Assembly (NCBI GenBank): GCA_012103495.1
Contig: WLWR01000032.1
Location: forward strand, 1 to 11,341
Direction: 5' to 3'
Source of the DNA: Legionellales bacterium
GTDB lineage: Bacteria; Pseudomonadota; Gammaproteobacteria; WLWR01
DNA length: 11,341 bases
Translations under genes and position numbers: made by a program
Shown here: positions 6,229 to 11,341 of the stretch, in pieces
Layout of the letters: every line of letters starts with the position of its first letter
How positions within the stretch are numbered: position 1 is the stretch's first letter
Notes under the pieces: generated by a model
The model's database searches: none
The model's input: the letters and a program-made list of their open reading frames with translations, nothing else
What the model was told of the DNA's origin: nothing

Positions 6229-7047
6229 ATCTAACAGTTGACTTAATTCTTCCGCACGTTTTTTAGCAACAAACACCGCTTCTTGCAAAATTGTATCCAC
6301 ATTACGTGATTGCAGCCAAGCCAGTGCTTGTTCAGTCGTACCGCCAGGTGATGTTACCTGCGCACGCAATTGTGCTACATCGTTATCACTTAGCATGGCT
6401 AATTGTGCGGCGCCCAGCGCCGTTTGTAAAACCAACAATCTAGCATCCGCCTGACTGAATCCCAATTGAACCCCAGCGGCTTCCAGAGCTTCAAAAATAT
6501 AAAAGAAATAAGCCGGACCACTGCCTGAAATTGCTGTGATCGTATCAATATCCGCTTCATTTTTCACCCATAAAGTCACTCCCACCGCACGCATGATCGA
6601 TTCAGCCAACGCTTTGTGTGATGAAATCACCAATTCGGTTGCAAACAACCCAGTAATGCCGGCACCCATTAAAGCTGGCGTGTTTGGCATACATCTGACA
6701 ATGGGTAGCTGCTTGCCTAAATAATGTTGGATAGCCGCTGTATTAATTCCTGCGGCAATACTAATCACCAACGGTTGCCGCTGTTGCACAATCGTTGATA
6801 ATTCATTTAATACATCCATGATTTGTTGTGGCTTGATTGCAAAGACTAAGACCTCAGCTTGTTCAGCAACCGCTTGATTGTCTGTCTGCACTTGTATGGA
6901 AAACTGTTGTTGCAATGCGTTTAATTTATTTTGACTGGGATCGCTCACGTAGATTAATTCACAAGGATAATTATCTTTAACTAAACCACTGATAATGCTA
7001 CGCGCCATATGGCCGCCGCCAATAAAACCTAATTTTTTATACTTCAC
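6226..7047 (-). CDS. proC: Pyrroline-5-carboxylate reductase
   Basis: This enzyme reduces 1-pyrroline-5-carboxylate to proline with NAD(P)H, the last step of proline synthesis, in the cytosol. Starting from GTG 7047 it has 273 residues, as expected. It opens with the Rossmann loop GFIGGGHMA. It then shows RCMPNTPALMGAGITGL in mid-protein, ISGSGPAYFFYIFEALEAAGV in the dimerisation/active-site region, and the C-terminal VTSPGGTTEQAL, all family signatures. The GTG start is preferred over an upstream TTG (7077) because AAGGGGAG at 7060-7053 is spaced five bases from it and the protein then begins at the usual point before GFIGGG. The gene overlaps the end of yggS by 11 nt, which suggests coupled translation. 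Confidence 0.95.
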   Translation of the reverse strand: MKYKKLGFIGGGHMARSIISGLVKDNYPCELIYVSDPSQNKLNALQQQFSIQVQTDNQAVAEQAEVLVFAIKPQQIMDVLNELSTIVQQRQPLVISIAAGINTAAIQHYLGKQLPIVRCMPNTPALMGAGITGLFATELVISSHKALAESIMRAVGVTLWVKNEADIDTITAISGSGPAYFFYIFEALEAAGVQLGFSQADARLLVLQTALGAAQLAMLSDNDVAQLRAQVTSPGGTTEQALAWLQSRNVDTILQEAVFVAKKRAEELSQLLD

Positions 7048-7750
7048 TGACACTCCCCTTCGCCAAACGTGTTCCAAAAATTGCTCTACCTAGCCTTATT
7101 ATAGTGGCTCCTTCTGCGATGGCTAGCGGGTAATCATCAGACATTCCCATCGACAATGTATCCAAAGCAAATCCTTGGGATCGTAATTGCAAATAATGCT
7201 CATGCAATCGATGAAATGGATTGTTTTGTTGATTATCTAAAGCAACCACCGGTTGCGGAATGATCATAAATCCGCGCAATTTTAATTGAGGGAACACTTG
7301 GCTTTGTTCACACAGCGATGCCACTTGTGACAATAAAAGACCAGACTTGGTTGCTTCCTCATCAATATTAATTTGTAAACAAACATTCAGCGGTGGTAAA
7401 TGAGAAGGACGCTGTTGATTGAGCAATCGCATTTCTTTTTCTCGCCAAACGCTGTGCACCCAGCTGCCGTGTTCGGCAATCAGTCGACATTTATTAGTTT
7501 GCAGCGGCCCGATGAAGTGCCAAACAATCGACAAATCGGCTAACCGCTGTGCTTTTCCAACCAATTCTTGCGCATAATTCTCACCAAAATGATGTTGCCC
7601 AGCAGCGTGTGCAGCACGGATTTCATCATCGGTTCGTGTCTTGCTCACCGCCAACAGTTGCACGGCATTTTTCGGTCTTTGATACTGTTGTGACAGAATA
7701 TCTATATGATCTAGGATACGGGTTAAATTTTGTTGGATTACATGGGTCAT
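7037..7750 (-). CDS. yggS: YggS/PLPBP pyridoxal phosphate homeostasis protein
   Basis: The product is a cytosolic single-domain PLP-binding barrel protein that buffers pyridoxal phosphate and influences amino-acid balance; no catalytic activity is established. Its 237 residues match the family. The PLP lysine is K37 in LLAVSKT. Other signatures are FGENYAQELVGK, HFIGPLQTNK (about 78-87), KLRGFMIIP, and LSMGMSDDYPLAIAEGATIIRLGRAIFGTR near the end. One small departure is HSVWREK where the family usually has HSVDR. It is the first gene of the five-gene minus-strand operon. Its ATG shares the CATG at 7748-7751 with the divergent pilT, so its promoter must lie inside pilT. Confidence 0.95.
   Translation of the reverse strand: MTHVIQQNLTRILDHIDILSQQYQRPKNAVQLLAVSKTRTDDEIRAAHAAGQHHFGENYAQELVGKAQRLADLSIVWHFIGPLQTNKCRLIAEHGSWVHSVWREKEMRLLNQQRPSHLPPLNVCLQINIDEEATKSGLLLSQVASLCEQSQVFPQLKLRGFMIIPQPVVALDNQQNNPFHRLHEHYLQLRSQGFALDTLSMGMSDDYPLAIAEGATIIRLGRAIFGTRLAKGSVSEV
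7053..7060 (-). promoter_or_regulatory. Strong ribosome binding site that sets the proC start
   Basis: AAGGGGAG on the minus strand lies five bases before GTG 7047, inside the 3' end of yggS. It decides for GTG 7047 against the TTG at 7077. Confidence 0.7.
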
Positions 7751-8786
7751 GCCACCACACTCTTCATTGCTAGATTATTTATCGATTGCCGATCAACGAC
7801 AAGCTTCGGATATTTTTTTAGCGACCGGCTTGCCGGTACAATATCGACACGCCGGTCAATTAAAGGCTTTATCCGACATACCTTTAACGTACACCATGAT
7901 GGCAAGCATACTGAAACAATTACTCACTGACAATCAACAAACCCAACTGCGACAACAACAAGGCATTGATTGTGCTTGGACAGATCCGCATCATCGGCGT
8001 TATCGAGTGTATGGTTTCTTACAACAGCAAGGCGTGAGTTTTACATTGCGTCGTTTACCCAATACCATGCCTGATTTTACCACCTTACGCCTACCTAATT
8101 TTTGGGATTTACTCACGCCCCCGTGGACTGGACTCATTGTGGTAACTGGCCCAACGGGCAGTGGTAAAACACACACATTGGCTGCTTTGATCAATGAATT
8201 ACTTCAACGGCAAGCCCTGCATCTAATTACGTTGGAAGATCCTATTGAAATTCAACTCACCAGCTCTCAAGGATTGATCCAACAATGTGAGTTCGGCATT
8301 CATTTTAATGATTTTTCACAAGCCTTGCGTGGTTTGCTGCGCGCCGATCCGGATGTGATTGTTATTGGTGAAATTCGCGATTTGACCACCATGCGTTTAG
8401 CATTAACCGCAGCACAGACAGGACACTTAGTTATCACAACATTACATACGCACACAGCCGATCAAGCGGTGACTCGAATTTTGCATTTATTTGATGATCA
8501 TGAACAAACATTAGTGCGTGAATCATTAGCACAAACACTAAGACTTATTATTGCTCAACGTCTGGTGAAAACTAACCATGCACAACGCATCGCAGTGATT
8601 GAGTTGCTCAATAGCACACCAGCCATTGAACACTCCATTCGCACCGGTAAATTTGCACAACTTTATTCATTAATGCAAACCGGTCAGCAGCAAAATATGT
8701 GGACTTTTGAACAATACCTACGTCAACTTGTCACCAATGGTGACATCTCATCAGCCACCTTTGCAGCGGCTAAACCAAGACATTGA
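7749..8786 (+). CDS. pilT: PilT twitching-motility retraction ATPase
   Basis: This hexameric cytoplasmic ATPase powers type IV pilus retraction. At 345 residues it matches PilT length. The N-terminal PAS-like domain has the ASDIFLATGLPVQYRHAGQL pattern. The core contains Walker A GPTGSGKT at 134-141, the Asp box TLEDPIE at 161-167, Walker B VIVIGEIRD at 203-211 (GEIRD instead of the usual GEMRD), and the His box GHLVITTLHT at 225-234. The C-terminal AIRNLIRE retraction motif appears as AIEHSIRT at 292-299, a noticeable divergence. No pilU follows. The ATG overlaps the yggS start and lacks a good ribosome binding site (only GGAT about ten bases upstream). A TTG at 7767 is a weaker alternative. 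The stop is 4 nt from the end of the convergent cold-shock gene. Confidence 0.93.
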   Translation: MPPHSSLLDYLSIADQRQASDIFLATGLPVQYRHAGQLKALSDIPLTYTMMASILKQLLTDNQQTQLRQQQGIDCAWTDPHHRRYRVYGFLQQQGVSFTLRRLPNTMPDFTTLRLPNFWDLLTPPWTGLIVVTGPTGSGKTHTLAALINELLQRQALHLITLEDPIEIQLTSSQGLIQQCEFGIHFNDFSQALRGLLRADPDVIVIGEIRDLTTMRLALTAAQTGHLVITTLHTHTADQAVTRILHLFDDHEQTLVRESLAQTLRLIIAQRLVKTNHAQRIAVIELLNSTPAIEHSIRTGKFAQLYSLMQTGQQQNMWTFEQYLRQLVTNGDISSATFAAAKPRH

Positions 8787-8790
8787 TAGA

Positions 8791-9006
8791 TTATTCAGCG
8801 ATTTCTAACGGCTCAACTTTCACTGCGTGTAACCCGCGCTGTCCCTTTTCGACTTTAAACGAAACAGCTTGTCCTGCCGTCAGTTTTTTAAAGCCAGTCC
8901 CTTCTACAGATGAATAATGCACGAAGATGTCTTCGCCTCCTTCTTCGGGGAGAATGAAACCCCATCCCTTTGCATTATTGAACCATTTAACAGTACCTGT
9001 TGCCAT
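8791..9006 (-). CDS. Cold-shock domain protein (CspA family)
   Basis: A single 71-residue OB-fold domain that binds single-stranded RNA or DNA and melts RNA structure. RNP1 is KGWGFI (13-18) and RNP2 is DIFVHY (26-31), with VKWFNNAKG before them and GFKKLTAGQAVSFKVEKGQRG after. All aromatic nucleic-acid contacts are present, including W8, F9, W15, F17, F28 and H30. ATG 9006 has AAGGAGTG a few bases upstream. It is probably monocistronic, convergent with pilT and divergent from yqgE. Which Csp paralogue it is cannot be told from the sequence. Confidence 0.95.
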   Translation of the reverse strand: MATGTVKWFNNAKGWGFILPEEGGEDIFVHYSSVEGTGFKKLTAGQAVSFKVEKGQRGLHAVKVEPLEIAE

Positions 9007-9083
9007 TTGTTCACTCCTTTTTTTCCTACTCTAACAAATGTATACTCAATGTATTCGTACAGTATAGTATTGGTTAATGATTC
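9007..9083. promoter_or_regulatory. Divergent promoter region of the cold-shock gene and yqgE
   Basis: This 77-base AT-rich gap must hold promoters for both genes. On the minus strand TATACT (preceded by TAC) and TATACA are -10-like, and on the plus strand TATAGT near 9063 is -10-like. None has a convincing -35 at 16 to 18 bases, so exact promoters are not called. Confidence 0.35.
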
Positions 9084-9662
9084 ATGACGCAAGCAACTTA
9101 TTTAAATAATCATTTGTTGATTGCTATGCCATCTTTGCAAGACCCAAACTTCAACCAAACCGTAATTTACGTTTGTGAACATAGCAGTAAAGGGGCCATT
9201 GGGATTGTAATCAATCGTCCAACAGACTTGTCACTTGATTACATTTTTGGTCAGATGGATATCAAAGTAGCATACGAACCCGCCAACCACATTCCCGTCA
9301 TGCAAGGAGGCCCCATTCAAACCGAGCGTGGGTTCATTCTTCACAATCCCACCAAAGCCTACCGCTCTTCCTTGAAAACTTATCCTAAAGAACAAGAAGG
9401 TTTGGCCGTAACAACTTCACAAGATATTTTGGAAGAATTGGCTATGGGCAAGGGGCCCAAAGAAATTTTAGTCGCCTTGGGTTACGCAGGTTGGGAAGCC
9501 GGTCAATTGGAAGAAGAGATGATACAAAATGTTTGGTTGAGTTGTACTACCGCGCCAGACATTATTTTTAATACTCCTTTTGACAAACGCTGGGAAGCCG
9601 CAGCCGCTCTCATTGGAATTCATAATATGCATTTGGTCAGCGGTGACACCGGTCATGCCTGA
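9084..9662 (+). CDS. yqgE: YqgE/AlgH family protein (DUF179)
   Basis: 192 residues, typical of the family. Visible signatures are LLIAMPSLQDPNFNQTVIYVCEHSSKGAIGIVINRP at the N-terminus, then VMQGGPIQTERGFILHNP in the middle, and LVALGYAGWEAGQLEEEMIQNVWL near residues 128-150. The molecular role is not established; the name AlgH comes from an alginate-regulation locus in Pseudomonas. It is followed 29 nt later by yqgF, its usual partner across gammaproteobacteria, so the two are probably cotranscribed. The ATG has only a weak ribosome binding site. The protein has no signal peptide and should be cytosolic. Confidence 0.94.
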   Translation: MTQATYLNNHLLIAMPSLQDPNFNQTVIYVCEHSSKGAIGIVINRPTDLSLDYIFGQMDIKVAYEPANHIPVMQGGPIQTERGFILHNPTKAYRSSLKTYPKEQEGLAVTTSQDILEELAMGKGPKEILVALGYAGWEAGQLEEEMIQNVWLSCTTAPDIIFNTPFDKRWEAAAALIGIHNMHLVSGDTGHA

Positions 9663-9691
9663 TATGTTTGTAGAATTCAGGAACACTGACG

Positions 9692-10102
9692 ATGCCTGAT
9701 GTGGTATTAGGATTTGATTTTGGTATGAAACGTATTGGCGTTGCCGTAGGACAAACCATCACCGATCAAGCCCGCCCTCTCACAACGTTAACCGCCATCC
9801 AAGGCTTGCCAAACTGGGCCGAAGTGGATGAATTAATTCATCAATGGCAAGCAAATGCTTTAATCGTTGGCATTCCAACCACCGTTAACAACCAAGTTCA
9901 ATACACCACCGAAGCAGCACGCCAATTCGCTGAACAATTGCGTCAGCAATTTCATTTACCGGTGCATGAAGTGGATGAACGATTTTCTACAGTTGCTGCC
10001 CGTCAACAGGTCTTTGAACATGGTGGTTATTCACGATTAACCAAAACAGAAATTGATGCCGTTGCGGCTCAACTCATTATTGAACATTGGTTTCACTCGT
10101 AA
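9692..10102 (+). CDS. yqgF: YqgF/RuvX family RNase H-fold nuclease (pre-16S rRNA processing)
   Basis: 136 residues, as in the family. The RNase H-like core is marked by FDFGMKRIGVAVG (acidic D9), ALIVGIP (about 56-62), VDERFSTVAA (D95/E96), and IDAVAAQLIIEHW with D122. These acidic residues would hold the catalytic metals. The family is called a putative Holliday junction resolvase and is implicated in maturation of the 5' end of 16S rRNA in E. coli. A ribosome binding site AGGA lies about ten bases before ATG 9692. It follows yqgE and precedes pyrB, matching the conserved neighbourhood, but the pyrR I would expect between them in pseudomonad-type order is not present. Confidence 0.94.
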   Translation: MPDVVLGFDFGMKRIGVAVGQTITDQARPLTTLTAIQGLPNWAEVDELIHQWQANALIVGIPTTVNNQVQYTTEAARQFAEQLRQQFHLPVHEVDERFSTVAARQQVFEHGGYSRLTKTEIDAVAAQLIIEHWFHS

Positions 10103-10304
10103 CCAAAATTTGTGTGCCACCATCGCCACGCAATTATTGTGATAAAAAATACCCAGCAACAAGCCATTTACGATAGGTGATACTACCCTCATCCGATATC
10201 CGAAAGTTTCTTTGATGCAAAACGCACCATCAATGAATGGATAACCTTCGCATCTTACAATGGAAGGGGTATACTTCACGCTAATAAATTTAATTCTGCC
10301 CAAC
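10103..10304 (+). promoter_or_regulatory. yqgF-pyrB gap; probable pyrB leader, no gene recognised
   Basis: About 200 bases with no recognisable gene. A frame from 10181 is open for about 50 codons but has no start, no ribosome binding site and no known motif. Two short stems can form: TTGATG at 10212-10217 with CATCAA at 10228-10233, and CCTTC at 10245-10249 with GAAGG at 10263-10267. GGAAGGGG at 10262-10269 looks like a ribosome binding site but has no start codon at a proper distance. A run of U typical of an attenuator is absent. Confidence 0.35.
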
Positions 10305-11219
10305 ATGATCCAACATCTATTGCAAATTAGTGATTTAGATCGCACCCACCTTGAAAATTTATTAACAGCGGCACAACGGATTGCCCAACAACCGGCACGC
10401 AGTCTTGCACAGCGTTTGCTTGATCACACATTGGTCAATTTATTTTACGAAAACAGCACCCGTACTCGCGTCAGTTTTGAATTGGCGGCCAAACGCTTAG
10501 GGGCACACGTCATCAATGTGGATGTGAAAACCTCTTCGGTACAAAAAGGCGAGTCGCTATTGGATAGCATCCTTACCCTACAAGCCATGGGGTGCGATTT
10601 TCTAGTGATGCGCCATCCACAAGAAGATATTGGGACATCGCTGATTCCTCATTTACATCCAACGTTGCATTTAATCAATGCGGGAGACGGTTGTCACGCG
10701 CATCCCACCCAGGCTTTGCTGGATATGTTTACTCTTTTACAGCACGGGGTTGATTTTACCAAACTGTCTGTTGCCATTGTTGGGGATACTTTGCATTCAC
10801 GGGTAACCAATTCGCAGTTAGCCGCATTTGATTTATTAGGGACTCGCGACATTCGCATCATCGGCCCAGCAGAATTATTGCCTACGGATTTGCCATTCTC
10901 TTATGTAAAAACATCCACCGATTTAGTCAATGGGCTACAGGGGGTGGATGTGATTATGTTACTACGCATTCAACGAGAACGCATGCCCAGCATTATGCTG
11001 CCCGATGCGGGTGATTATTTCGCTCACTATGGCTTGACGCAAAAACGTTTGGCATTGGCAAACCCTAAAGCAGTGATCATGCATCCGGGACCTGTGAATG
11101 TGAATGTTGAAATTGCTGAAACACTGGTGTATCACGCCCAATCCACCGTGTTGCAGCAAGTCACCAATGGCGTGTTGTTACGCACGGCATTGTTGGATCA
11201 GTGGGCTAAAAATAAGTAA
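10305..11219 (+). CDS. pyrB: Aspartate carbamoyltransferase catalytic chain
   Basis: This cytosolic enzyme joins carbamoyl phosphate and aspartate in the second step of pyrimidine synthesis. From ATG 10305 it has 304 residues, the usual length. An upstream ATG at 10260 would add 15 residues unlike any family N-terminus. Signatures are FYENSTRTR (47-55, carbamoyl-phosphate site), SSVQKGES with K81, AGDGCHAHPTQALLDM (H133), VAIVGDTLHSRV (157-167), LLRIQRERM (aspartate-loop region) and MHPGPVN (259-265). One oddity is HPGPVNVNVEI, where an Arg usually follows the Asn (HPGPxNRG/xVEI). No ribosome binding site is clear before either start. No pyrI or pyrC is visible within the window. Confidence 0.93.
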   Translation: MIQHLLQISDLDRTHLENLLTAAQRIAQQPARSLAQRLLDHTLVNLFYENSTRTRVSFELAAKRLGAHVINVDVKTSSVQKGESLLDSILTLQAMGCDFLVMRHPQEDIGTSLIPHLHPTLHLINAGDGCHAHPTQALLDMFTLLQHGVDFTKLSVAIVGDTLHSRVTNSQLAAFDLLGTRDIRIIGPAELLPTDLPFSYVKTSTDLVNGLQGVDVIMLLRIQRERMPSIMLPDAGDYFAHYGLTQKRLALANPKAVIMHPGPVNVNVEIAETLVYHAQSTVLQQVTNGVLLRTALLDQWAKNK

Positions 11220-11307
11220 CTGTTCATCAAAATTTTAAATCTCGGAAAAACATCAGTTTTGGATGCACATTGGATGAAAATTATGTTGAAAAAGCACAAC
11301 ATAGTTC

Positions 11308-11341
11308 GTTCAAGATGCAGCAAAGCTGGCTTTTCTTGAAC
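11308..11341 (+). repeat. Inverted repeat at window end, possible pyrB terminator or small hairpin
   Basis: GTTCAAGA at 11308-11315 is the exact reverse complement of TCTTGAAC at 11334-11341, and CAGC at 11318-11321 can pair with GCTG at 11325-11328 inside it. The right arm touches the window edge, so any U-tract is not visible. The preceding 88 bases (11220-11307) show no gene. Confidence 0.4.

Noticed and set aside
10181..10330. Possible pyrR remnant or small gene in the yqgF-pyrB gap
   Set aside because: The open frame has no start codon with a ribosome binding site, and its translation shows no phosphoribosyltransferase motif.
10037..10345. Minus-strand frame over the yqgF end and the pyrB leader
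   Set aside because: It overlaps two well-supported plus-strand genes, is rich in Cys and Met by chance, and resembles nothing known.
1..11341. CRISPR array, tRNA, rRNA, insertion sequence, toxin-antitoxin or defence genes
   Set aside because: No regularly spaced repeats, cloverleaf, transposase or recognisable defence proteins were seen on either strand.

Overview
The window is made of two unlike pieces that meet near position 2937. Positions 1 to about 2936 hold four tightly packed minus-strand genes in AT-rich DNA. Their proteins resemble the poorly characterised virion-associated proteins of uncultured marine podoviruses (pelagiphage-like). Positions from about 2940 to the end are an ordinary gammaproteobacterial chromosome segment. 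Several features point to Legionellales or a near relative: the pilT / yggS-proC-yggT block, a DUF2845 secreted protein, the yqgE-yqgF-pyrB order, and overall base use. That host assignment is an inference. The join cuts an OmpA-domain gene and sits at the very 5' end of the last phage gene. No integrase, attachment site or tRNA is visible, so a chimeric assembly is the simplest explanation, and a prophage edge cannot be ruled out from sequence alone.

Layout. Phage part, minus strand, in transcription order: 2936-2232, 2232-1417, 1415-528 and 516-1 (runs off the window), with overlaps or gaps of 1 to 11 nt as in a phage late operon. Chromosomal part: a 5'-truncated OmpA-like gene (+), then a leader with possible structure before ahcY (+, S-adenosylhomocysteine hydrolase). 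A perfect 18-bp hairpin between convergent genes follows. A five-gene minus-strand operon reads 7750 to 4738: yggS (PLP homeostasis), proC (proline synthesis), yggT (membrane protein), a two-module DUF2845 secreted protein and a small conserved protein that may be PC4-like. Divergent from it is pilT (+, twitching motility ATPase). The pilT and yggS start codons share one CATG. Next come a cold-shock protein (-), then yqgE/algH, yqgF/ruvX and pyrB (all +), and an unfinished inverted repeat at the window end.

How the genes work together. yggS-proC-yggT next to pilT, and yqgE-yqgF near pyrB, are conserved gammaproteobacterial neighbourhoods. In pseudomonads I recall pyrR lying between yqgF and pyrB. 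Here that position is a short non-coding gap of about 200 nt. Translational coupling is visible in the proC-yggT-DUF2845 stretch, where the same 10-mer combines a TAG stop with the next ribosome binding site. I see no strong evidence for a novel defence, mobile or RNA system. The best leads are the phage/chromosome junction, the unknown phage proteins, the ahcY leader stem and the small PC4-like protein.
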